Shown piece after piece: positions 7,948 to 16,556 of a stretch of DNA of 64,000 nucleotides. Position 1 is the stretch's first letter; each line of letters starts with the position of its first letter. The DNA is taken from positions 992,001 through 1,056,000 of the forward strand of contig NZ_CP050975.2 in NCBI RefSeq assembly GCF_012273515.2, in the 5' to 3' direction. The notes below the pieces were generated by a model, which saw only the letters and a list, made by a program, of their open reading frames with translations, did not search any database and was not told the DNA's origin. Source of the DNA: Streptomyces sp. RPA4-2 (GTDB taxonomy: Bacteria > Actinomycetota > Actinomycetes > Streptomycetales > Streptomycetaceae). The position numbers were made by a program, and so were the translations under genes.

Positions 7948-8559
7948 GTGGTCATGGCCGCAGATCCGATCACCGCGGGGCGTCCCGCGCAGTGGACGCC
8001 CCTGACCGCGACGTTCACCGACGCGGAGATCGCCCGGGGGCTCGCGGACGGTGACGAGCGCTGTCTGACCGCCGCGTACCACCGCTGGGGAAAACTGGTG
8101 CACACGCTGGCCCTGCGTTCACTGGGCGACGCCCGGGAGGCCGAGGACGTCACCCAGCAGGTGTTCCTGGCCGCCTGGCAGGGCGCTCACGGCTATCGCC
8201 CCGAGCGCGGCGCCCTGGCCGGCTGGCTCGTGGGCATCGGCCGCCGCAAGATCGCCGACGCGCTGTCCGCGCGCACCCGCCGCACCGAGCTGGTCGCGGC
8301 CGCCGCAGCCCTGCTGGGTCCCGCCGACGAATCGCGCGGCCGCCCCGAGGCCGCCGTGCTCGACCGCGTCCTCGTCCGGCACGAGCTCGCCGGACTGCCC
8401 TCGCCCCAGCGTCAGGTGCTGCATCTCGCGTTCTACGAGGACCTGACCCAGACGCAGATCGCGCAGCGCACCGGCTGGCCGCTGGGGACGGTCAAGAGCC
8501 ACTGCCGGCGGGGTCTGCGCCAACTGCGACGCTGTCTGCCCGCGCGGGTCGACGGGTGA
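7948..8559 (+). CDS. ECF-type RNA polymerase sigma factor divergent from litR
   Basis: A 203-residue sigma-70 family factor. Region 2 spans about residues 25-100 (DERCLTAAYHRWGKLVHTLALRS, EDVTQQVFLAAWQG) and region 4 about 140-198 (LPSPQRQVLHLAFYEDLTQTQIAQRTG, PLGTVKSHCRRGLRQLR). It recruits core RNA polymerase to a special promoter set. The GTG at 7948 has GGAGG four bases upstream; the in-frame ATG at 7954 is a close alternative. It is divergent from the B12-type MerR gene across about 120 bases, which mirrors litS and litR in S. coelicolor, so LitR probably controls it in response to light. Unlike the next sigma gene it has no anti-sigma gene beside it. Confidence 0.9.
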   Translation: MVMAADPITAGRPAQWTPLTATFTDAEIARGLADGDERCLTAAYHRWGKLVHTLALRSLGDAREAEDVTQQVFLAAWQGAHGYRPERGALAGWLVGIGRRKIADALSARTRRTELVAAAAALLGPADESRGRPEAAVLDRVLVRHELAGLPSPQRQVLHLAFYEDLTQTQIAQRTGWPLGTVKSHCRRGLRQLRRCLPARVDG

Positions 8560-8716
8560 GGACCGGCGGCGACCGCCCGGCACCGGGACCGGCTCTCCCG
8601 CGTCCCGCGCCGGCGCCCGGCCCCCGTACCCGGAATTCTCCCGCCCTGGGCCAATCCGCGGCCGGACCTGCTCCGGATCAGTCCCGTACCTTTCGCCCTG
8701 CTTGGAGGACCACCCC

Positions 8717-9301
8717 GTGAAGGAAGCCGTGGAGATCGGGAGAAACCCGGCGGCGCAACCCGGTCTGCCGGACCTGATGGCCGACGTCGCCCGCGGCGAC
8801 CACGAGGCTTTCGCCGCGGTGTACGACGTCGTGGCGGGGCCGGTGCTCGGCATCGTGCGCAGGGTGCTGCGCGACCTGGCCCAGTCCGAGGAGGTGGCCC
8901 AGGAGGTACTGGTCGAGGTGTGGCGGACCGCCGCCCGCTACCGGCCGGAGCGAGGGTCGGTGATGAACTGGGTGCTCACCCTCGCCCATCAGCGGGCCGT
9001 CGACCGGGTGCGCTCGGCCGAGGCCTCGGCGGCACGTGAGCACAAGGCGGCCCTCCTCGACCGGACGCCCGAGTTCGACGAGGTGACCGAGCAGGTCGAG
9101 GCGCGGCTGGAGCGGGAACAGGTGCGGCGCTGTCTGCGGACGCTGACGGAACTCCAGCGCCAGTCCGTGACCCTCGCGTACTACCGCGGCCTGACCTACC
9201 GGGAGGTGGCGGAGCTGCTGACACTTCCGCTGGGCACGGTCAAGACGCGGCTGCGCGACGGTCTCATCCGCCTCCGTGACTGCCTGGGGGTCACCGCATG
9301 A
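8717..9301 (+). CDS. sigK: ECF sigma factor, SigK-like
   Basis: A 194-residue ECF sigma factor with region 2 at about residues 25-95 (HEAFAAVYDVVAGPVLGIVRRVL, SEEVAQEVLVEVWRTAARYRPERGSVMNWV) and region 4 at about 130-190 (LTELQRQSVTLAYYRGLTYREVAELL, PLGTVKTRLRDGL). The GTG at 8717 is chosen because GGAGG sits eight bases before it. It overlaps the anti-sigma gene by four bases (ATGA), so the two are translationally coupled. SigK of Mycobacterium tuberculosis pairs with RskA and lies beside the same lipid genes found downstream here, which supports the name. In mycobacteria membrane release through RskA cleavage frees SigK. Confidence 0.85.
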   Translation: MKEAVEIGRNPAAQPGLPDLMADVARGDHEAFAAVYDVVAGPVLGIVRRVLRDLAQSEEVAQEVLVEVWRTAARYRPERGSVMNWVLTLAHQRAVDRVRSAEASAAREHKAALLDRTPEFDEVTEQVEARLEREQVRRCLRTLTELQRQSVTLAYYRGLTYREVAELLTLPLGTVKTRLRDGLIRLRDCLGVTA

Positions 9302-10095
9302 CCACGTCCGACCTGCACACCCTGACGGGTGCGTACGCGCTGCACGCCCTCGACGCGGACGAGCGCGGCCGGTTCGAGCGGCACGCGGCCGACTGCGAGG
9401 CCTGCGCCCAGGAGGTCCGCGAGCTGACCGCCACGGCGGCGCGCCTCGGCCTCGCCGAAACCGCCGTCGCGGCCCCCGAGCTCAAGACCCGGGTCATGCG
9501 GCACATCTCCACGGTCCGGCAGGAAGCACCCCGGACGGCGCCCGCCAAGCCCTCCACACCGGTCACGGTCGCCGCACCCGCCGCGCCCCCCGAGCCGGCT
9601 CTCCGGCGCCTGCGCCATGCCCGCGGCCTGTCACGCTGGGCCCTGGCCGCCTGTGTGGCCGCCGCCGCGGCGTTCGGCGGCACGGCGGTGTGGCAGCACG
9701 ACCGTGCGCGGGAGGCCCAGCACCAGGCACGGGACGCCGAGCGCCGGACCGCCGACCTGACCGCGGTGCTGGCCGCCCCGGACGCGAAGAGCCGTACCGC
9801 GCGACTGGCGGGCGGGGCCGGGGGCACGGTGGTCGTCTCCGCCGGCCGTGACAAGGCCGTCTTCATCTCATCGAGGATGCCGAAGCCGCCGAGCGGCAAG
9901 GTCTACCAGCTGTGGTTCGACGACGCGGGCACCATGCGCTCCGCCGGTCTGATGGACCCGCACCGGACCAGCGAGGCGGTCCTGCTGGACGGGAACCTGG
10001 CCAAGGCCTCGGGCGTGGGTATCACCGTGGAACCGGCCGGCGGCTCGGCCCGGCCGACCTCGGCCCCGCTGGCGCTGCTGCACTTCCCCACCTGA
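9298..10095 (+). CDS. rskA: Transmembrane anti-sigma factor, RskA-like
   Basis: A 265-residue anti-sigma factor. The cytoplasmic N-terminus carries a zinc anti-sigma motif, H29-x3-C33-x2-C36 (FERHAADCEAC). A Pro/Ala-rich linker leads to one transmembrane helix (about residues 110-131) and an outside anti-sigma-K domain (about 150-265) with the family pattern KVYQLWFDDAGTMRSAGLM. It would hold the SigK-like factor at the membrane until proteolysis. The ATG overlaps the sigma stop codon by four bases. It converges on the DUF1295 gene with a hairpin between them. Confidence 0.92.
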   Translation: MTTSDLHTLTGAYALHALDADERGRFERHAADCEACAQEVRELTATAARLGLAETAVAAPELKTRVMRHISTVRQEAPRTAPAKPSTPVTVAAPAAPPEPALRRLRHARGLSRWALAACVAAAAAFGGTAVWQHDRAREAQHQARDAERRTADLTAVLAAPDAKSRTARLAGGAGGTVVVSAGRDKAVFISSRMPKPPSGKVYQLWFDDAGTMRSAGLMDPHRTSEAVLLDGNLAKASGVGITVEPAGGSARPTSAPLALLHFPT

Positions 10096-10160
10096 CGGGA
10101 CCGGCCGGTCCCCGGGGGTCGGACCGGCCCGTCCCTCTCCCGGGACGAGCCGGTCCTCCC

Positions 10161-10197
10161 GGCGTCGCCCACCGGTCCTCCCCCGGCGGGCGACGCC
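10161..10197. terminator. Hairpin between rskA and the lipid operon
   Basis: GGCGTCGCCC (10161-10170) pairs perfectly with GGGCGACGCC (10188-10197). It lies between the converging rskA and DUF1295 genes, and other GC-rich dyads lie just upstream. Confidence 0.5.
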
Positions 10198-10211
10198 CGG
10201 ACGCGGCCCCG

Positions 10212-11018
10212 TCAGCCGCGCGACTTCGGCGGCAACGGAAAGAAGCCGCTGGTCCTCGCGGTGTACTCGGCGAACCCCGCGCGCCCCGCCAGGTGCCTCT
10301 CGAGCAGCGCCTTCCCGCTGCCGTTGATCAGCAGGTAGCTCATCACCAGCGGCGAGAGCACCGACACCGCGGCCGCCGCGCCCGAGTCGCAGGCGAGCAG
10401 GAACAGGCCCCACCACACGCAGAAGTCGCCGAAGTAGTTGGGGTGCCGGGTCCAGCTCCACAGGCCCCGGTCCATCACCCGGCCGCGGTGGGCGGGATCG
10501 GCCTTGAACCGGGCCAGCTGGGCGTCGCCCACCGCCTCGAAGAACAGCCCGACCGCCCACAGCACGGCGCCGGCCAGGGTGAGTCCGGTCAGGCCGGTGG
10601 AGACGTACTGCGCCGCCTGGACGGGCAGCGACACCAGCCAGACCAGGGCTCCCTGCAGGAGGTACACCATGCGCAGGGCGTGGACGTGGCGGTTGCCGGG
10701 CGCCTTGGCGAGCATCGCCTCGTATCTCGGGTCCTCGCCGTGACCACGGCCCCGCCATGCGATGTGCAGGGCCAGCCGCAGCCCCCACACCGAGGTCAGG
10801 ACGGTCACCAGGATCCGTCGCCCCTCGTCGCCCTCGCCCGCGGAGGCCAGGAAGGACACCACCGCCACCGCGGTGAACCCGATGCCCCAGGCGACGTCGA
10901 CGATCCGGTGCACGCCCTTGCGTACGGCGACCGCGAAGGTGACGAGCATGACGGCGAACGCCGCGGCCGCCGCGAGACCGAGGTTCTGGGCGAACGCTCC
11001 CCAGGGGAAGCCGCTCAT
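10212..11018 (-). CDS. DUF1295 integral membrane protein (steroid reductase/ICMT-like fold)
   Basis: A 268-residue multi-pass membrane protein of the DUF1295 family. The C-terminal hallmark GLWSWTRHPNYFGDFCVWW is shared with isoprenylcysteine methyltransferases and steroid 5-alpha reductases. About six or seven hydrophobic segments are visible. It is the last gene of the five-gene operon; its ATG overlaps the upstream stop as ATGA. The matching gene in M. tuberculosis is Rv0446c, next to sigK. A role as a reductase acting on the methylene or olefin product of the two Cfa-like enzymes is plausible but unproven. Confidence 0.9.
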   Translation of the reverse strand: MSGFPWGAFAQNLGLAAAAAFAVMLVTFAVAVRKGVHRIVDVAWGIGFTAVAVVSFLASAGEGDEGRRILVTVLTSVWGLRLALHIAWRGRGHGEDPRYEAMLAKAPGNRHVHALRMVYLLQGALVWLVSLPVQAAQYVSTGLTGLTLAGAVLWAVGLFFEAVGDAQLARFKADPAHRGRVMDRGLWSWTRHPNYFGDFCVWWGLFLLACDSGAAAAVSVLSPLVMSYLLINGSGKALLERHLAGRAGFAEYTARTSGFFPLPPKSRG

Positions 11019-12334
11019 CGCTCCTCCGCCTGCGTGTACCAGTCCCCCGGCACGGCGGGCATGCCGCTGCTTCCTCCGGGAGCGGGCCGCACGCTCAGGA
11101 TCTGGTCGACTCCCATGCGCCGCTCCTGGAAGGCGAGGGCCCCGCCGACCAGGTAGAGCCGCCACACCCTGGCCGTCTCCGTCCCCACGAGTCGTACGAA
11201 GTCGTCCCAGCGTTCCTCCAGGGTGCGGTGCCAGGCCGCGACCGTACGTACGTAGTGCTCCCGCAGCGACTCCACGGACCGCACCTCCAGGCCCGCGGTC
11301 TCCAGCATGCCGACGGTGTCGCCGAGCGGCCTCATGTGCATGTCCGGGGCGATGTACGCCTCGATGAACGCGCCGCCGCCCGGGGCCGCCGAACCCCGCG
11401 ACATCTGCTGTACGAGGACGCGCCCCCGCGGGCGGACGAAGCGGTGCAGGGCGGCGGCGAACGCCGGGTACTCGGCGACCCCCACGTGTTCGCCCATCTC
11501 GATCGCGGTGACGGCCTCGTACGCGCCGCCCGCGATGTCCCGGTAGTCCTGACAGACCACGTCGACCTGGTGTTCGAGACCTCGCTCGCGCACCTGCTCC
11601 CGTACGTACGCGGCCTGTTCCCGGGCCAGCGTGACCGCGGTGACCTGGGCCTTGTACCGCTCCGCCGCGTACAGCGTGAGGGAGCCCCAGCCGCAGCCGA
11701 TGTCCAGCAGGCGGGCACCCGGGACGAGGGCGAGCTTGCGGCAGATCAGCTCCAGCTTGGCACGCTGGGCGTCGGCGGGGCCGAAGTCCGGTTCCTCGCC
11801 GGTCCAGTAGCCGCACGAGTAGGCCATGGTCTCGTCGAGGAGCAGGCGGTAGAACGCGTTCGAAAGGTCGTAGTGGTGGCTGATGGCCGCCCGGTCCCTG
11901 GACCTGCTGTGCAGGCCGCCGCGCAGTCGCGCCTGCGAGGCGGGCGTCGGGGGCCGCGGGCCCACGGCCCCCAGGCGCAAGGCGGTGCCGGCGGCGCGGA
12001 CCCGGTCGGCGGCCGTGAGCCGGGGCGCGTGCAGAGTGCGCTCCCGTACGGCACCCCACATGGCGCGCAGGCCCGCCGCCAGGTCGCCCTCGACATCGAT
12101 CTCCCCGGTGATGTACGCCTGGGCCAGGCCGAGTTCGCCGGGCTGCCAGAGCAGCCGCCGAAGGGCGCGTCGGGTGCGGACGACGACCACGGGGGCGTCC
12201 TGGGGGCCGGTCTCGCTGCCGTCCCACGCGCGCAGCCGCAGCGGCAGCGGACCGCCGAGGGCGTCCTCGGCCAGCGCGGCGAGCCGGTGGGCGGCACCGG
12301 GACGGTCGGGACGGGCGGTGGTCACGGTGGTCAC
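11015..12334 (-). CDS. Cyclopropane-fatty-acid-synthase family methyltransferase (second copy)
   Basis: A 439-residue SAM-dependent lipid methyltransferase. The SAM loop is LLDIGCGWGSLTLYAAE, and the catalytic core has AISHHYDLSNAFYRLLLDETMAYSCGYW, AIEMGEHVG and LREHYVRTVAAW, all typical of CfaS/UfaA enzymes acting on unsaturated acyl chains of phospholipids. The GTG start at 12334 overlaps the upstream stop as GTGA, showing tight coupling. An N-terminal domain of about 120 residues precedes the catalytic part. It is the fourth gene of the operon. The two Cfa-like copies are clearly diverged in sequence, so they may do successive or alternative steps. Possible products are cyclopropane or 10-methyl branched (tuberculostearic type) acids; sequence alone does not decide. 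Confidence 0.93.
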   Translation of the reverse strand: MTTVTTARPDRPGAAHRLAALAEDALGGPLPLRLRAWDGSETGPQDAPVVVVRTRRALRRLLWQPGELGLAQAYITGEIDVEGDLAAGLRAMWGAVRERTLHAPRLTAADRVRAAGTALRLGAVGPRPPTPASQARLRGGLHSRSRDRAAISHHYDLSNAFYRLLLDETMAYSCGYWTGEEPDFGPADAQRAKLELICRKLALVPGARLLDIGCGWGSLTLYAAERYKAQVTAVTLAREQAAYVREQVRERGLEHQVDVVCQDYRDIAGGAYEAVTAIEMGEHVGVAEYPAFAAALHRFVRPRGRVLVQQMSRGSAAPGGGAFIEAYIAPDMHMRPLGDTVGMLETAGLEVRSVESLREHYVRTVAAWHRTLEERWDDFVRLVGTETARVWRLYLVGGALAFQERRMGVDQILSVRPAPGGSSGMPAVPGDWYTQAEER

Positions 12335-13599
12335 GGGGTGGAGCCCTCCTTCGTGAACAGGTACTGCTGGACGTCGAGGTAGCCGGCGCGGAATCCCGCT
12401 TCGGAGTAGGCCAGATAGAAGGTCCACATCCGGCGGAAGGTCGCGTCGAAACCGAGCCCGCCGACCTCGTCGGCACGCTCGGTGAAGCGTTCGCGCCACA
12501 GCCGCAGGGTCTCCGCGTAATGCGCGCCGAACGGGTCCCTGCGGGTGATCCGCAGCCGGGTGTGCTCGCGGGTCACCTGCTCCACGGCCTCCACCGAGGG
12601 CAGCAGGCCGCCGGGGAAGACGTACTTCTGGATCCAGGTGAAGGTGTCGCGGCTCGCCACCATCCGGTCGTGCGGCATCGTGATCGCCTGCAGTGCCGCG
12701 CGACCACCGGGGGCGAGCCGCGCGTCGAGAGTCGCGAAGTAGACCGGCCAGAACTCCGCCCCGACCGCCTCCACCATCTCGACGCTCACCACGGCGTCGT
12801 ACGTGCCCTCGGCCTCGCGGTAGTCGCGGAGCTGGAGGGAGACCCGGTCTGCCAGACCTGCCTCGCGCACCCGCCGACGAGCCAGATCCCGCTGCTCGTG
12901 CGAGAGGGTCAGCGAGGTGACCTGGGCGCCGCGGGCGGCGGCACGTATCGCCAACTCGCCCCATCCGGTGCCGATTTCGAGCAGCCGGGTGCCAGGTCCG
13001 ACCTCGGCGAGGTCCAGCAGCCGGTCGATCTTGCGGTGTTGGGCGGCGGCCAGCAGGGGCCACGAGGCGGGGAATCCGCGGAAGAGGGCCGCCGAGTAGC
13101 TGAGGGTCTCGTCGAGGAAGAGCGCGAACAGGTCGTTGGAGAGGTCGTAGTGGCGGCTGATGTTGTCGCGGGCGCCGGTGGGTGTGTTGCGCTGCGCGTC
13201 CGGGCGGCGCGGCGCCCACAGGCCGCGCAGCCGCTGGAGCGGTTCCGGGATCAGCCGCGCCGCGTGGTCGGCGAGCACGGTGAGCGCGGCGACCAGGTCC
13301 GGCGCGTCCCATTCGCCCGCCATGTAGGACTCGCCGAAGCCGACCAGTCCCTCGGTGCCGATACGGCGGTGGAAGGCCTCCGGATCGTGGATCTCGATCA
13401 CCGGGCCGCCGGTGCCCAGACGGGTTCCGTCGGCGAACCGCGTCTGAAGGGGCAGGCGTCCCAGCGCTCTGCTCAGCACGGCGCGGGTGACGGCGGTCCG
13501 GGTGCGCGAGGCCTCCGGCGGCGTCACCACGTCCGGCCAGCGGGCGGGATCCACGTCCCGGCGCTGCGCGGTGGCGGAGCGGGGCTCGGCTGTCCTCAT
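12331..13599 (-). CDS. Cyclopropane-fatty-acid-synthase family methyltransferase (first copy)
   Basis: A 422-residue SAM methyltransferase related to CfaS and M. tuberculosis UfaA1 (Rv0447c). It has the substrate-region motif NISRHYDLSNDLFALFLDETLSY, the SAM loop LLEIGTGWGELAIRAA and the conserved Glu in SVEMVEAVG. An N-terminal domain with HDPEAFHRRIGTEGLVGFGESYM is typical of the family. The ATG at 13599 overlaps the DUF1365 stop codon as ATGA and has GGAGAG upstream. Being next to DUF1365 and the FAD oxidoreductase, as ufaA1 is in mycobacteria, it is the likelier of the two copies to be the true UfaA1 counterpart. Confidence 0.93.
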   Translation of the reverse strand: MRTAEPRSATAQRRDVDPARWPDVVTPPEASRTRTAVTRAVLSRALGRLPLQTRFADGTRLGTGGPVIEIHDPEAFHRRIGTEGLVGFGESYMAGEWDAPDLVAALTVLADHAARLIPEPLQRLRGLWAPRRPDAQRNTPTGARDNISRHYDLSNDLFALFLDETLSYSAALFRGFPASWPLLAAAQHRKIDRLLDLAEVGPGTRLLEIGTGWGELAIRAAARGAQVTSLTLSHEQRDLARRRVREAGLADRVSLQLRDYREAEGTYDAVVSVEMVEAVGAEFWPVYFATLDARLAPGGRAALQAITMPHDRMVASRDTFTWIQKYVFPGGLLPSVEAVEQVTREHTRLRITRRDPFGAHYAETLRLWRERFTERADEVGGLGFDATFRRMWTFYLAYSEAGFRAGYLDVQQYLFTKEGSTP

Positions 13600-14477
13600 G
13601 TGTCACTCTCCTGGCTTCGGTGGCGTGGGCGGGGCTGGACGGGCAGTCCCCGCAGGTAGAGGCGGATGCCATGGACGCGGATGGCGGCCGAGACGGCGGC
13701 GGTGGACCACGGGTGGCGCAGCGCGGCACGCAGCAGCGTCCCGACGGTCGCCTCACGGCGGGTCCCGCGCACGGTCGCGGTGAAGGGCCGGGTGCCCTCG
13801 CGCTCCAGGCGCACCATGAGGTCGAGGCGGTCGTCGGGGAGGGGAAGGCGCATGCGGTACTCGCCGTCGACGGGGAAGAAGGGCGAGACGTAGAACTGCT
13901 TCTCCGTGCGGTAGAGCCGCTTCTCGGCCCGGTGGGTCTCCCTCCCGGGCGGCTCAGCCGGGCGGCTCGTCGGCTCCGACGACGAGGAGGGCTCCGACGA
14001 CGAGGAGGGCTCCGAAGGCTCGTGGGCCGCGACGGCGTGGTGGTCGTCCCGCTGGTCCCCCGTCGTCCCGGCGTCGTCCGGGAGCAGCAGATAGCAGTGC
14101 CGTTCGCCGTACGTGTTGTGCACCTCGGCGACCACGCAGCGCGGTGCGCCGCCGGGGTCGTGGCACCAGTAGAGGGTGAGCGGGTTGAAGACGTGACCGA
14201 GGACCCGCGCGTGGGCGAGCATCGTGACCGGGCCGCCACGCAGATCGATGCCGTGCCCGGCGAGGAAGCGGTCGAGCCCGGCGCGGATGGTCGGCTGGTC
14301 CCCGTCGAAGTGGTCACGGGGGTCGAAGCCGGCCAACGGGCGCAGCGGAAGGGGCAGTCGGGGCGGATGGTCGGGGTCCGTCAGCCACATGTACGTGCGG
14401 TGGCGCAGCGCGTACCGGGTCGGCGCGGTCCGTACGTGCGAGACCGTGCAGGGGTAGAGCGCGGGGGTGCCGCTCAC
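13596..14477 (-). CDS. DUF1365 family protein
   Basis: A 293-residue DUF1365 protein. Family marks are ALYPCTVSHVRTAPTRYALRHRTYMWL at the N-terminus, GHVFNPLTLYWCHD near residue 108, VAEVHNTYGERHCYLL, and KQFYVSPFFPVDGEYRM further on. The GTG start at 14477 overlaps the FAD oxidoreductase stop as GTGA. DUF1365 genes are almost always found with a FAD oxidoreductase and a Cfa-type methyltransferase (Rv0448c in M. tuberculosis), pointing to a shared lipid-modification path, though the reaction is not established. In the middle there is a low-complexity insert of repeated SEPSSS made by an 18-bp tandem repeat. Confidence 0.92.
   Translation of the reverse strand: MSGTPALYPCTVSHVRTAPTRYALRHRTYMWLTDPDHPPRLPLPLRPLAGFDPRDHFDGDQPTIRAGLDRFLAGHGIDLRGGPVTMLAHARVLGHVFNPLTLYWCHDPGGAPRCVVAEVHNTYGERHCYLLLPDDAGTTGDQRDDHHAVAAHEPSEPSSSSEPSSSSEPTSRPAEPPGRETHRAEKRLYRTEKQFYVSPFFPVDGEYRMRLPLPDDRLDLMVRLEREGTRPFTATVRGTRREATVGTLLRAALRHPWSTAAVSAAIRVHGIRLYLRGLPVQPRPRHRSQESDT
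13972..14016. repeat. In-frame 18-bp tandem repeat inside the DUF1365 gene
   Basis: Two exact copies of an 18-base unit (13972-13989 and 13990-14007) plus half a third encode SEPSSS repeats. The unit keeps the reading frame, so its copy number could vary between strains without breaking the protein. Confidence 0.9.
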
Positions 14478-15830
14478 CACGTCACCCCCAGGGCCGCGGC
14501 GGCCGCCACGCCGGAGCGGCAGCCGTCCTCGTGGAATCCCCAGCCGTGGTAGGCGCCCGCGTAGGCGGTCACCGCGCTGTTCAGTCCCGGGAGCCGGGCC
14601 TGCGCGGCCACGGACTCCGGTGTGTAGACGGGGTGTTCGTACACCATGCGGGCCAGGACACGGTCCGGGTCGACGCGGTCCTCGCCGCCGAGGGTGACCA
14701 CGTAGTTCTCGGGTGCGTCGAGGCGCTGGAGCCGGTTCATGTCGTAGCTGACGCGGACCCGGTCCGCGTCGGCGTCGCACGAGGGCATCAGGTAGTTCCA
14801 GGAGGCCCTCGCCGACCGGGCGCGCGGCAACAGCGCGGTGTCGGTGTGCAGGAGGGTGGCGTTGCGGGAGTAGCGGAAGGCGCCGAGCACCTCTCGCTCG
14901 CGCTCGGTGGGGTCGGCCAGCAGCTTCAGGGCCTGGTCGGGATGGACCGCGATCACCACGGAGTCGTACGACGCGATGGCGCCGTCCGCCGTGGTGACGT
15001 CCACGGCGTCGGGGTGCCGTCGCACGGCCCGGACGGGGGCGGAGGTGTGCACGGCGTCGAGCTGTTCGGCCACGCGGTCGACGTAGGAGCGGGAGCCCCC
15101 GCTCACCGTGCGCCAGACCGGGGAGTCGCTCACCGAGAGCATGCCGTGGTGCTCCAGGAAGCGGAACAGATAGGCGGCCGGATAGCGGCCGGCCGTGGCG
15201 GGGTCGCAGGACCAGACCGCCGATACCAGTGGGGTCGCGAAGTGCTGTACGAAGTACGGCGAGAAGCGCTCCCGGGTCAGGAACTCGCCCAGTGTCAGGC
15301 TCTCTTCGCCGCCCGCCGAGAGCAGTCGCCGGGCCGCGCGGTGGAAGGCCGGCACTTCGGTGAGCATCCGGAGGTAGGAGCCGCGAAGGGCGCTTCGCGG
15401 TCGTGCGAACAGGCCTGCCGGTCCGCGCGCGCCCGCGTATTCGAGGCCGCAGCCCTCGCAGCGCACCGACATGCTCATCTCCGACTCCTGGGTGGCGACG
15501 CCGAGTTCGTCGAACAGTCTCAGGAGGTTCGGGTAGGTACGGCGGTTGTGCACGATGAAGCCGGAGTCGACGCGGTGCACCCTGCCGTCGGAGGAGGCGA
15601 GGTCATGGGTGTGCGCGTGGCCGCCGAGCCGGTCGTCCGCCTCGTACAGGACCACCTGGCGTGCGCGGCCCAGCACGTGGGCGGCGGTGAGTCCCGCCAC
15701 GCCCCCCGCCGATGACGGCCGTCCGCCGCCCCGAATCCCGCTGCGCACGCCGTCCGTACTGTCCGTACTGTCTGCGGTCTGCGGTCTCCTCGTCCGCACC
15801 CGAGGCGTCCCCTGACGCTTGCCGCACCAT
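14474..15830 (-). pseudogene. FAD-dependent amine-oxidase-like oxidoreductase with an apparent frameshift
   Basis: First gene of the lipid operon, a flavin oxidoreductase like Rv0449c. The body reads normally: GVAGLTAAHVLGRARQVVLYEADDRLGGHAHTH, then an FAD domain ending YAGAYHGWGFHEDGCRSGVAAA. However the first strand of the Rossmann fold, RRTAVIGGG, is in a different frame from GVAGLTAA. The two join at a run of six G on the coding strand (15702-15707); one G fewer restores the expected AVIGGGVAGL and gives a 451-residue protein. The ATG at 15830 has a strong GGAGGA five bases upstream, which supports this start in the first frame. Either a sequencing or assembly slip in the homopolymer or a real mutation. 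A downstream start in the second frame would lack a ribosome site and the full dinucleotide motif. Confidence 0.85.
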
Positions 15831-16112
15831 GTCTCCTCCCACCGGGCTCGCCTGTTTCGGCTTCAGAGCTCTCGGCCCTATTCCGAAGCTGCGGCGGTGA
15901 TGGATTGGCCGGAACGGGCTCTTCCTCCGATCGGGTGAGAGGCCGGTGCGCGCAAGGGCGAAATGCCTGGTCGGCGAGGAGAGGGACAGCGCGAGACGGT
16001 CGTACGGAGCGTTTCCGCGCGGCTACCGTGGGCCATGGCCGGGGGCGCCCCCACGGGACGCTCCCCGGCTCGGCACGCAGACTTCGCCGGGCGGCGGGAC
16101 GGGTCCGGTCCG

Positions 16113-16556
16113 TCATCCGCCCCCGGGCCGCGGCCGCTTGAAGCCGAGCAGCGCGCGGTAGCGCTCGCGCGTCGTGAACTCCCGCAGAGTCCAGATCACC
16201 GGCCGCCCCACCTCGGCACAGAGATGAAGGACCCGGCCCTCCCCCACGACGACCCCGACATGGGCACCCCACGCCTGGTCGCCGGGGCTGAAGAGGGCCA
16301 GGTCCAGCGGCCGGGACTCCCGTACCCGCTCGGTGAGTACGGTGTCGTCCCACAGATCGCTCGAACGCCAGGCGGGCAGGCGCGGGCCGAAGTGGCGCAG
16401 CACCTCGTAGGCGAAGTACTGGCAGTTGGCGCCGTCGGCGAGGCCCGGCCTCTCGGTGACGGACCGCGAACCCGGAAAGCGCCGGCCCACGTACGGAGTG
16501 GACCAGATCCGCTCGGGGAGGCGCGCTGTCAGTTCGCTCTCACTCGGTTCCCGCAC
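16113..16556 (-). CDS. NlpC/P60-like small hydrolase
   Basis: A 147-residue protein that fits the NlpC/P60 cysteine-peptidase pattern: the candidate nucleophile Cys is in DGANCQYFAYEVL and the candidate His in WGAHVGVVVGEGRVLHL, with the usual spacing of about 70 residues. Such enzymes cut gamma-D-Glu linkages in peptidoglycan or act as amidases. There is no signal peptide, so an intracellular role is likely. The GTG at 16556 is chosen for GGAGG five bases upstream. It points toward the lipid operon but is 282 bases away from it and probably separate. Confidence 0.7.
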   Translation of the reverse strand: MREPSESELTARLPERIWSTPYVGRRFPGSRSVTERPGLADGANCQYFAYEVLRHFGPRLPAWRSSDLWDDTVLTERVRESRPLDLALFSPGDQAWGAHVGVVVGEGRVLHLCAEVGRPVIWTLREFTTRERYRALLGFKRPRPGGG

